In this document: positions 5,708 to 12,584 of the stretch, in pieces | Numbering within the stretch: the stretch's first letter is position 1 | How the letters are laid out: the number at the start of each line of letters is the position of its first letter | Source: Chloroflexota bacterium | GTDB taxonomy: Bacteria; Chloroflexota; Dormibacteria; Dormibacterales; Dormibacteraceae | Assembly (NCBI GenBank): GCA_005888075.1 | Contig: VBKD01000080.1 | Location: 1-13,490 of the forward strand | Direction of reading: 5' to 3' | Length of the DNA: 13,490 bases | Position numbers and translations under genes: made by a program | Notes under the pieces: model-generated | The model's database searches: none | Told to the model about the DNA's origin: nothing | The model's input: only the letters and a program-made list of their open reading frames with translations

Positions 5708-7254
5708 GCGCAGTACGACTGGCGGGCGGCTGAGACACCAGCCGGCGGGCGGCTCATCGCGGCGGTCGCCCACTGCACAGCGGTCGCGAGATCCTTGCCG
5801 CCCGAAAGCGCTTCGAACGCGCCCTGGGCCGCGGCATGGCACGCGCTCGCCGGCGCGCCGCCGCGCTTGGCCCACGCGAACCACTCGGCGTAGGAGCGGT
5901 CCTCAGGCGTCGGCCCGGCGGGTGCCGGCTTTGCTTCCGGGCCTTCGTTCACGCGATGCTGGTCCACGATCTCCCACGAAGAGTTGGCGGGCTGCCGCGG
6001 CGACGCCGGCTGGACAGGTACCTGCGCGACCGGAAGCTGGCCGGAGGCGGGAGTGGCCGGCGGCATGGCCGCGGCCGGCCTGGCGGCCGGCGGGGTGGGT
6101 GCCGGCTGAGAAATCGCCGGTTGAGGCGGCGCCGGCTGGGGCGGGGCCGGCTGCCATGGAGCCGGCGCGGCCGCGGGCGGATTCGACCCGGCCGAGATTC
6201 GTGGGGCCCAGGAAGGAATCTGCACCGGAGCCGGCCCCTCGGGCTTTGCAGCCGCTGTAGCCACCGGTTGCTCGGTCGCGGCGGGCGCCCAGGGTGGGCG
6301 TGACGGCTGGGGCGTGCTGGGAACTCTTGGCGATTGTGTCGGATGGGCCGGTTCGGGCGCCTGAGCCGGCGTCTGCTGCGCGTCGACCCGGCTTACCGGC
6401 ACCGGCGTCTGCGACGGGGTCGGAGCAACAGGTAGCGTTGGCACGGGCGCCGGCGATGGCGCCGGCGCGACCGGCAAGGTTGGCGCCGGGGTGGCGGTCA
6501 CTGGCGGTTCGGCGGCGGGCTCGGCCGCCACGGGCGGCTCGGTGGCGGGTTTGGGAGGCGGGCTGGCCTCGGGCCTGGCCTGGGCCGGGAGCGGAATCGT
6601 GGACGGCGTCGGTTCAGGCTTGCTCGGGGTCGGCTCTCCTGGTGGCGGCGCTTCGCTCACTGGAGGCGCGGGCTCGTGGTCTTCGACAGGGTCGGACGCG
6701 GACCATGTCGGGATAGCAGGCTGAGGCGCGGTCGGGGGCTCCGGCGGCTCGCTGAGCTCGGATGACGGAGGCCAGGCCGACATGCGATCCGTGGGCGGCT
6801 CGGGCGGCCAGACATCGGTCTCTTCGGGCGGTGCGGTAGAGCTCAGCTCCGAAGGCGGCCAGGTGTTTTGGGTGGAGTGGGCGGCGACGGCCTTTGGCGG
6901 GTCGGTCAGCGGAGGCTGAGTGGCGGGCGCCGCGTCAGCCTCCTCCGGCACCGTTTGAGCCCACGTGGGCGATGTCTTCTGCATCGGCACCGCGGTGTCA
7001 GGTTTGGAATCGTCGATCGTGGGGGTCTCGGTGTGCGACCAGTCGGGATCGCCTTTCACCATCTGCTTGGCCGGAAGCGCCTCCGCCTCGTTCGCGGTGT
7101 TGAAGGTCTCGTTCGGACCGTCGTCGTCCGAAGCCGGCGGAGGCGTGTGGGCCCAGACCGGGGTCGTCTCGTGGGTTGGGACAGGTTCCGCCGGCTCCTC
7201 GGAAGGAGACTCTGGAGGCGTCGAAGGTTGCGAGGTTTCGGATTCGGATTCCAC
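5563..7254 (-). CDS. Pro/Ala/Thr-rich disordered protein with Trp motifs and duplicated C-terminal domain
   Basis: I do not recognise this 563-residue protein. Residues 1-450 are strongly biased to Pro, Ala, Thr, Ser and Glu, have no signal peptide or membrane segment, and are probably disordered. Single tryptophans recur in short similar contexts. One class is P-x-W-[AS]-[HQ]-T at TPVWAHT (31-37), DPDWSHT (69-75) and SPTWAQT (95-101). Another is WPP at 132, 149 and 161. A third is PxW at 182-184, 320-322 and 347-349. A small tandem repeat PTLPVAPxPS occurs at 258-281. The C-terminus (about 454-561) is Ala-rich, apparently helical, and consists of two similar copies, each starting SYxxWF. The start is taken as GTG 7254, 33 nt after the E1 alpha stop. 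It probably belongs to the same transcript or starts a new one with the phosphoesterase. The composition could suggest a scaffold or cell-envelope-associated protein, but I assign no function. Confidence 0.7.
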   Translation of the reverse strand: MESESETSQPSTPPESPSEEPAEPVPTHETTPVWAHTPPPASDDDGPNETFNTANEAEALPAKQMVKGDPDWSHTETPTIDDSKPDTAVPMQKTSPTWAQTVPEEADAAPATQPPLTDPPKAVAAHSTQNTWPPSELSSTAPPEETDVWPPEPPTDRMSAWPPSSELSEPPEPPTAPQPAIPTWSASDPVEDHEPAPPVSEAPPPGEPTPSKPEPTPSTIPLPAQARPEASPPPKPATEPPVAAEPAAEPPVTATPAPTLPVAPAPSPAPVPTLPVAPTPSQTPVPVSRVDAQQTPAQAPEPAHPTQSPRVPSTPQPSRPPWAPAATEQPVATAAAKPEGPAPVQIPSWAPRISAGSNPPAAAPAPWQPAPPQPAPPQPAISQPAPTPPAARPAAAMPPATPASGQLPVAQVPVQPASPRQPANSSWEIVDQHRVNEGPEAKPAPAGPTPEDRSYAEWFAWAKRGGAPASACHAAAQGAFEALSGGKDLATAVQWATAAMSRPPAGVSAARQSYCAWFSLANIDLNLDQPRSHAFAAAAVHALDTGQDANAAHAAGMAAAGIK

Positions 7255-7287
7255 TAGCTGGTCAGTCTAGCTTTTGAGTTCGGTGTT

Positions 7288-8280
7288 TCAGCCGCCGAAC
7301 AGGTTGGTCAGCGCCTGCTCGGCGATGGGATCCGGCTCCTGCTCGGCCCAGTCCGCCGCCTCGGACGCCTCCCGGTCGCAAGCGGCCTGGACACCCCGAG
7401 CGTCCTCCTCTTTGATCCAGCCCCGCTCGATCAGCCACGCTGTGAAGCGCGTGATCGGGTCGTGCCGGGCGGCCTCATCCAGCTCGTCCTGGCCGCGGTA
7501 TTTCAGCTGGTTGTCCTCGGACGTATGCGAGTTGATGCGCCAGATCTTGGCCTCGATCAGGGTCGGCCCCTCCCCACGCCGGGCGCGCGCCACGGCCTCC
7601 CGGCACGCCGCGAACGAGGCCGGCACGTCGGTGCCGTCAACTGTCACACCCGGAATCCCATATCCGGCCGCGCGATCGGCGACGTTGGGATTGGCCATCT
7701 GGAGGCGAATCGGCACCGAGATCGCATAGCTGTTGTTTTCGCAGACGAAGACCACGGGGAGCCGATGGATCGCGGCGAAGTTGACGCCCTCGTGGAACTC
7801 GCCCTGGCTCGTGGCGCCGTCGCCGAACGTGCACAGCACGACCGCCCCGTCGCCTCTGAGCTTGGCGGCGTAGGCGATGCCTGAGGCTTTCGGGATCCAG
7901 CTGGAGACGACCTGGGAGACGGGCGCGATCTTCAGCGCGCGATAGCTGTAGCAGCCGCCGGGGATGTTGCGGCCGCCCGACAGCGGATCACCCGCCTTGG
8001 CGAAAACGGCGAGCATCCACTCCTTCATGGTCAGCCCGCGGACGATCGCGTTGGCGAGTCCGCGGTAGTGGGGAACCAGCCAATCATCCGCACCGATCGC
8101 GGCCGTGGACGCCACCTGGATGCCCTCGTGTCCGCGGCTCGAACCGACAAACGGCGCGCGTCCCTGCTTGACCAGGATGTGCATGCGGTCGTCGAGCGCT
8201 TTGGCCATGCACATCCACCGGTGGAGCTGGAGATACTCCTCGCTGGTCGCAGCTTCGACGCGGGTCGTCGTTGCCATCAT
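7288..8280 (-). CDS. Thiamine-diphosphate 2-oxoacid dehydrogenase E1 component, alpha subunit
   Basis: E1 alpha binds thiamine diphosphate and, with E1 beta, decarboxylates a 2-oxoacid and passes the acyl group to lipoyl-E2, giving acyl-CoA. The 330-residue protein has the ThDP motif from GDGATSQGEFHEG (153-165) to CENN (180-183), the family's N-terminal R-A-x-F-x-G-S-S-R-G-H-E segment (41-52), and SHTSEDN (251-257) in the phosphorylation-loop position. The length is typical. The HTSEDN loop resembles branched-chain or acetoin E1 alpha more than classical PdhA, but substrate is not certain. No E1 beta follows: the next gene encodes the disordered protein. ATG 8280 overlaps the LeuA-like stop by 4 nt (ATGA), so translation is coupled. 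A second ATG at 8277 is equally possible. Confidence 0.9.
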   Translation of the reverse strand: MMATTTRVEAATSEEYLQLHRWMCMAKALDDRMHILVKQGRAPFVGSSRGHEGIQVASTAAIGADDWLVPHYRGLANAIVRGLTMKEWMLAVFAKAGDPLSGGRNIPGGCYSYRALKIAPVSQVVSSWIPKASGIAYAAKLRGDGAVVLCTFGDGATSQGEFHEGVNFAAIHRLPVVFVCENNSYAISVPIRLQMANPNVADRAAGYGIPGVTVDGTDVPASFAACREAVARARRGEGPTLIEAKIWRINSHTSEDNQLKYRGQDELDEAARHDPITRFTAWLIERGWIKEEDARGVQAACDREASEAADWAEQEPDPIAEQALTNLFGG

Positions 8281-9725
8281 GCCGACGGTTTGGGCAACAA
8301 AGCGGTCGCGATCTCGACCACTTCGTCAGCTGTCAATCCCATGGTGTTCAGGTGCTCGTAATACTGGCGATGGAACTCGGAAAAGTCACTGCGTTCCGCC
8401 CTCTCCTCCCGGATGCGCTTGACCTCGCTCAGCACCTTCGCCACCAGCTCAGCCTCGGGCCGGATGCCCGCGTCGCGCAGCGCGTGCTCGATGGCGAGCG
8501 CTCCCGAATGCTTGCCGTACACATATGTGATCTCGGCGCCGAAGTCATTCGGAGGCAGGAATTGATAGATCGCGGGATGGATGAGCATGCCGGCGGTGTG
8601 AATGCCCGACTCGTGACTGAAGACATCGAGGCCGATACCCGGCTCGGTGGGCTGGACCGGAATGCCGCTCACCTTCTCCAGATGTCGCGCGAGCGTTCGA
8701 AGCTTCTCGTATTTGAACCCGGGAATTTCGATCCCAAACAGGTAGCGGAGCTGCATCAGCACCTGGTGCATGGGCGCGTTGCCCGTGCGCTCTCCGATGC
8801 CGTTCACGCTGGTGGTGAAGACCTCCGCGCCCGACCCGAGCGCCATGACCGTGTTCCAGGCGCCCAGCCCGAGGTCATTGTGAAAATGGACGACCAGTGG
8901 CGCGTCCGGAGCCGCCGCCTTGATCGCGGGGATGTATTCGCGCACTGCGAACGGCGAGTAGCAGCCGACGGTGTCGGGCGTGGACGGCCGCGTGCCGCCG
9001 GCCTTCAACCCTTCGCGGTGGATCTCGCGGATGTAGTCCACGTCGGCGCGGCTCCCGTCCTCTCCGCCGAACTCGATCGAGGTCGCGCCCTGCTCGCGCG
9101 CGTAACCGATCGCTTCGCACATCATCCGAAGGTTGGCCTCTCGGTAGTAAGACACCGGCAGCTCGAGCCACTCCGACTCCGGGATGCCGTCGCGATGAAG
9201 GAGCGTCTTGCCGAGCTTGTACTTGACATGCAGGTCGCTGGCCGAGGTGAAGATGAAATACGTCACCTCATCGCGCTTGAAACCAAGACCGTCGATGACG
9301 CGCATCGTCGCGTCGATATCTCCTTTGGTCGACCGCATCATGCAGACGACCTCGAGGTCGGGCCGGATCTCTCCGCGCTTCCGGCCACCGAGGACGAGCC
9401 TGAGGGTCTCTCTTTCGCCCTCCGAGACCGACGGGAATCCGACGTCCATGATGTGGACGCCGATGTCGGAGAGCATGCGCGCGAGCTCGTACTTGTCCTT
9501 CGGAGTGATTGCCACACCGGGCATCTGCTCGCCGTCGCGAAGCGTGTCGTCATACACCCGGATCTTTGCCGGAGGCGGAAAGCTCAGGTCGTGCGAGAAG
9601 CGCGTGGGGTCGCGAGCGAGCTCTTCTAGGGGTTCCTGCAGCTTGACAGGACCTTGCTCACCTCCCCACTCGCTGGGGAGGTCGGCCGGCCCGTGGCCGG
9701 CCGGGTGGGGCGGTGTGCCTGGCAT
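8277..9725 (-). CDS. LeuA/homocitrate-synthase-family acyltransferase without regulatory domain
   Basis: The enzyme belongs to the DRE-TIM metallolyase/Claisen condensation family, which joins acetyl-CoA to a 2-oxoacid (2-isopropylmalate, citramalate or homocitrate synthase). Visible motifs, numbered from ATG 9725, are DDTLRDGEQ (59-67), HFHNDLG (280-286), NGIGERTGNA (308-317), HESGIH (371-376) and YGKHSG (403-408). It ends soon after the helical subdomain (482 residues), so the LeuA C-terminal allosteric domain is absent. This resembles NifV/homocitrate synthases or feedback-free IPMS. Context with LeuB, C and D favours isopropylmalate synthesis, but homocitrate-type chemistry cannot be excluded. 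ATG 9725 forms TGATG with the leuD stop and is the only standard start between that stop and the catalytic core. The first 22 or so residues are low-complexity and encoded by a double palindrome. Confidence 0.87.
   Translation of the reverse strand: MPGTPPHPAGHGPADLPSEWGGEQGPVKLQEPLEELARDPTRFSHDLSFPPPAKIRVYDDTLRDGEQMPGVAITPKDKYELARMLSDIGVHIMDVGFPSVSEGERETLRLVLGGRKRGEIRPDLEVVCMMRSTKGDIDATMRVIDGLGFKRDEVTYFIFTSASDLHVKYKLGKTLLHRDGIPESEWLELPVSYYREANLRMMCEAIGYAREQGATSIEFGGEDGSRADVDYIREIHREGLKAGGTRPSTPDTVGCYSPFAVREYIPAIKAAAPDAPLVVHFHNDLGLGAWNTVMALGSGAEVFTTSVNGIGERTGNAPMHQVLMQLRYLFGIEIPGFKYEKLRTLARHLEKVSGIPVQPTEPGIGLDVFSHESGIHTAGMLIHPAIYQFLPPNDFGAEITYVYGKHSGALAIEHALRDAGIRPEAELVAKVLSEVKRIREERAERSDFSEFHRQYYEHLNTMGLTADEVVEIATALLPKPSA
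9660..9703. repeat. Double palindrome (REP/MITE-like) inside the 5' end of the leuA-like gene
   Basis: Two back-to-back perfect hairpins lie here. ACCTCCCCA (9660-9668) pairs with TGGGGAGGT (9674-9682) around a 5-nt loop. CGGCCGGC (9683-9690) pairs with GCCGGCCG (9696-9703) around a 5-nt loop. Only one copy is present in this window. The layout is like that of dispersed extragenic palindromes in GC-rich genomes, but here it is in frame and encodes about residues 8-22 of the LeuA-like protein. It may also shape mRNA folding or stability between leuD and the synthase gene. Confidence 0.6.
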
Positions 9726-10267
9726 CAGCCGCGGGCGGCTGCCATTCGGCGGCGTTCTTCCAACTGCTTGCGCACCCACGGCACGAGCCCTCCCATGCGA
9801 AGCAGCTCGGTCATGAACTGAGGGAACGCCTCGCAGCGATACTCATCGCCCTTCGTGAAGTTGCGGATGATGCCTTCTTCGAGGTCGACCTCCAGCTCAT
9901 CGCCTTCCTCGACCGCCTCGGCGGCCTGCGGTGACTGCAGGATCGGGTAACCCATGTTGATGGCGTTGCGAAAGAAGATGCGCGCGAACGAGTCGGCGAT
10001 CACGAGCGAGATGCCCGCGCCGCGAATCGCGACCGGCGCGATCTCGCGCGAGGAGCCGCAGCCGAAGTTGGGCCCGGCGACCATGATGTCGCCCTCCGAT
10101 ACCTGCGACGCCCATGTATCGCGGCCGGGCACGCCTTCCATCGCATGCTTGCCGAGCTCCTTCTCGTCGAGCGAGTAGACGGCGTACTTGGCCGGGATGA
10201 TCTGGTCGGTGTCGATGTTCTGACCGAACTTCCAGGCCCGCCCACGCAGGGTCTTGGGCAGGGTCAT
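9725..10267 (-). CDS. leuD: 3-isopropylmalate dehydratase small subunit (LeuD, swivelling domain)
   Basis: LeuD forms the substrate-recognition half of isopropylmalate isomerase with LeuC. The 180-residue protein has the archaeal/HacB-like small-subunit pattern: GRAWKFGQNIDTDQIIPAKY (9-28), the GPNFGCGSSREIAP segment (85-98) and ADSFARIFFRNAINMGYP (111-128). The loop after the IIPAKY strand reads YAVYS (28-32). In archaeal homologues, as I recall, YLRT marks homoaconitase and YLVY marks isopropylmalate isomerase; YAVY is nearer the latter. It is coupled to leuC by an ATGA overlap at 10264-10267 and to the synthase gene by TGATG at 9723-9727. Confidence 0.92.
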   Translation of the reverse strand: MTLPKTLRGRAWKFGQNIDTDQIIPAKYAVYSLDEKELGKHAMEGVPGRDTWASQVSEGDIMVAGPNFGCGSSREIAPVAIRGAGISLVIADSFARIFFRNAINMGYPILQSPQAAEAVEEGDELEVDLEEGIIRNFTKGDEYRCEAFPQFMTELLRMGGLVPWVRKQLEERRRMAAARG

Positions 10268-11553
10268 CGAATCCCCGCCGGCATCTTGGCCAGTACCTCT
10301 CCGGGGTGGGTGATCACGCCGGCCACAGCGCTCGCCGCGGCGACCGCCGGGTTGGACAGGTAGACCTGCGCTTTCGGATGACCCATGCGGCCGGGAAAGT
10401 TGCGGTTCGTCGTGCTCAAGCAGACCTCTCCATCACCGAGCACGCCCATATGACCGCCGAGGCATGCGCCGCACGTCGCCGTCGTCCACGCGGCGCCGGC
10501 GGCCAGGAACGTCCCGATCAATCCTTCCTTTTCGGCCTGGATCGCGACCTGGTGCGAGGACGGGGTGATGATCAGCCGCACTCCGGGCGCCACCTTGTGG
10601 CCCTCGAGGACCGCCGCGGCGCGACGCAGATCGGTGATCCGCGAGTTCGTGCACGAGCCGATGAAGACCTGGTCCAGCTTCGTGCCGGCGACTTCCGAAA
10701 GCGGTGCGTAGTTGTCGGGGGACATCGGCTTGGCGACACCGAGCTCCACCTTCTCGACATCGAACTCGAAGACCTTTTCGTACTCCGCGTCGGGATCTGA
10801 TGTGACCGGGGTATACGGCCGCTTGGCACGACCGTCGAGGTACTCCTTGGTGACCTCGTCGAACTCCATGATCCCGTTCTTGGCGCCGGCCTCGATCGCC
10901 ATGTTGGTCATGGTCAGGCGCGCCTCCATGTCGATGTGCTTCAGCGCTTCACCCGTGTGCTCCATCGCCTTTGAGCGCGCGCCGTCGACTCCGATCTGGC
11001 CGATCACATAAAGGATGAGGTCCTTCGCCTCAACCCATTCCTTGAGACGGTTGTGATAGACGAACTTGAGCGTCTCCGGGACGCGGAACCAGAGCTCCCC
11101 GAGGGCCATCACGCACGCCAGATCGGTGGAACCGATTCCAGTCGCGAAGTTGTTGAGCGCACCGTAGGTGCAGCTGTGGGAATCCGCCCCAACCACGAGC
11201 TCGCCTGGGAGCACGAGACCGTGCTCCGGCAGCACCGTGTGACAGATCCCGCCCTGCCCGACCTCGAAATACCACTTGATGCCCATCTGCTGCGAGAACT
11301 CGCGTGTGAGGCGCCCGAGGGTGGCGCTGGCCGCGTCCTTCGCGGGCTGGAAGTGATCCTGGGTGACCGCGACGCGGTCGGGGTCCCAGATCTTCTCCGC
11401 CCCCATCTGCTCGCGCATGATCTTGCCGGCGGGCGGGATGGTCAGGTCGTGCCCCATCGCAAAGTCGACCTTGGCCAGCAGGAGGTCGCCTGGGCGCACA
11501 CTTTCGCGTCCGGCTCCCCGAGCCAGGATCTTCTCCGTCATGGTCATCGCCAT
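10264..11553 (-). CDS. leuC: 3-isopropylmalate dehydratase large subunit (LeuC, 4Fe-4S)
   Basis: LeuC is the aconitase-like large subunit that isomerises 2- to 3-isopropylmalate using a 4Fe-4S cluster. The 429 residues match the shorter LeuC/HacA class. The cluster ligands are visible: Cys301 in GSCTNSRITDL, and Cys361 and Cys364 in TCGACLGGHMG. The substrate-side motifs VGADSHSCTYGAL (121-133) and GIGSTDLA (139-146) are intact. The start is ATG 11553, 2 nt after the leuB stop, with GAGGGACTGAAC just upstream as a plausible ribosome binding site; other Met codons at residues 3 and 5 are possible starts. Homoaconitase activity is the main alternative. Confidence 0.93.
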   Translation of the reverse strand: MAMTMTEKILARGAGRESVRPGDLLLAKVDFAMGHDLTIPPAGKIMREQMGAEKIWDPDRVAVTQDHFQPAKDAASATLGRLTREFSQQMGIKWYFEVGQGGICHTVLPEHGLVLPGELVVGADSHSCTYGALNNFATGIGSTDLACVMALGELWFRVPETLKFVYHNRLKEWVEAKDLILYVIGQIGVDGARSKAMEHTGEALKHIDMEARLTMTNMAIEAGAKNGIMEFDEVTKEYLDGRAKRPYTPVTSDPDAEYEKVFEFDVEKVELGVAKPMSPDNYAPLSEVAGTKLDQVFIGSCTNSRITDLRRAAAVLEGHKVAPGVRLIITPSSHQVAIQAEKEGLIGTFLAAGAAWTTATCGACLGGHMGVLGDGEVCLSTTNRNFPGRMGHPKAQVYLSNPAVAAASAVAGVITHPGEVLAKMPAGIR

Positions 11554-11555
11554 GT

Positions 11556-12584
11556 TCAGTCCCTCAACCTCTTCGACACCGCATCGCCGACCTCATGGGT
11601 CGACAGACTCCCGCCGAGATCGCGAGTGCAATCTCCCGCGCGGATGGCCGATTTGACCGCACCCTCGATCGCGTCTGCCATGTCCGAATGACCCAGGTGT
11701 CTCACCATCATAGATGCGCTCAGGATGGCCCCGATCGGGTTGACCAGCGCCCTCCCGGCGATGTCCGGGGCGGTGCCGTGGACGGGCTCGAAAAGCCCAC
11801 GCTTCGACTCGGGATTGATGTTGGCGGACGGCGCGATGCCCATCCCGCCGATGAGCTCCGCGGTCAGGTCGCTGAGGACATCGCCGAACAGGTTGCCGGT
11901 GACTATGACCTCGAATTGGGTCGGGTCACGGACAAGCTGCATTGCGGCGGCATCGACGTAGAGGTGTCGCGTCTTGATGTTCGGGTGCTTTTCCGCGATG
12001 GCTTTCCAGCGTTCCTGCCAGAGCGCCCCCGCATACGTCATCGCGTTGGACTTGTCGACCATGACGACCTCGCGGTGGGCGACACCGAAGGCGTACTCGA
12101 CGATGCGGCTGACGCCAAGTGCGGTGTTGAGGTCTTCCTGGATGGCGACCTCCTGGTCCGTGCCTCTCTTGAAGCGGCCGCCCATCCCCACGTAAAGGCC
12201 CTCGGTGTTCTCCCGCACGATCAGCAGATCGATCTTGCGGCGGTCTTCGCGGCGAAGCGGTGACAGCCGGTCGTCGTAGAGCCGCGCCGGCCGCAGGTTG
12301 ACGTACAGGTCGAGCTCGAAGCGAAGCCGGAGCAAGACCCCTGCCAGGTAGGCGGCGTCATTGACGCGCGGGTCGCCGACGGCTCCAAACAGGATCGAAT
12401 CGGCGAGCAACAGCTGCGGCCACACCGCCGCCGGGATGGGCTCGCCTGTGCGCAGGTACTGGTCCGCATTGACCTCGAACTCTTCGAACTCGAAGTTGGC
12501 GCCCGCCGCGCGCAGCACCTTGATCGCCTCCGGTACGACCTCCTTGCCCGCTCCGTCGCAGGGGAGAACAGCGATCTTCGTCAT
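11556..12584 (-). CDS. LeuB-like beta-decarboxylating dehydrogenase
   Basis: The 342-residue enzyme belongs to the isocitrate/isopropylmalate/homoisocitrate/tartrate dehydrogenase family, which oxidises a 2-hydroxyacid with NAD(P)+ and decarboxylates it. Visible features are LPCDGAGKEVVPEA (7-20), NLRPARLYD (96-104), IVRENTEGLYVG (122-133), the catalytic Lys178 in VDKSN, the metal ligands in GDVLSDL (234-240) and the cofactor loop HGTAPDIAG (269-277). RENTEG is usual in isocitrate, homoisocitrate, tartrate and some archaeal-type LeuB enzymes, whereas classical bacterial LeuB has RELTGG, so context rather than motif supports 3-isopropylmalate. The start is ATG 12584, overlapping the ligase stop by 4 nt (ATGA). 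Upstream in-frame sequence is antisense-like and is excluded. Confidence 0.88.
   Translation of the reverse strand: MTKIAVLPCDGAGKEVVPEAIKVLRAAGANFEFEEFEVNADQYLRTGEPIPAAVWPQLLLADSILFGAVGDPRVNDAAYLAGVLLRLRFELDLYVNLRPARLYDDRLSPLRREDRRKIDLLIVRENTEGLYVGMGGRFKRGTDQEVAIQEDLNTALGVSRIVEYAFGVAHREVVMVDKSNAMTYAGALWQERWKAIAEKHPNIKTRHLYVDAAAMQLVRDPTQFEVIVTGNLFGDVLSDLTAELIGGMGIAPSANINPESKRGLFEPVHGTAPDIAGRALVNPIGAILSASMMVRHLGHSDMADAIEGAVKSAIRAGDCTRDLGGSLSTHEVGDAVSKRLRD

Noticed and set aside
4988..5893. 301-codon plus-strand open frame
   Set aside because: It is antisense to the metallophosphoesterase and the disordered-protein C-terminus; no family features.
6060..6200. DNA tandem repeat or minisatellite
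   Set aside because: The repeated GCCGGCTGGGGCGG-like units are short and imperfect and are explained by the encoded Pro/Ala-rich QPAPPQPAPP protein repeat.
8271..9629. 452-codon plus-strand open frame
   Set aside because: It is antisense to the LeuA-like gene, which has all catalytic motifs. The plus frame has no recognisable domain and the Arg/Val/His-rich composition of a GC-rich shadow.
9726..9779. Upstream ATG at 9779 for the LeuA-like protein
   Set aside because: It lies within leuD; ATG 9725 with the TGATG overlap is more economical and fits the rest of the operon.
11053..11691. 212-codon plus-strand open frame
   Set aside because: It is antisense to leuC and the end of leuB; explained by GC-rich codon bias.
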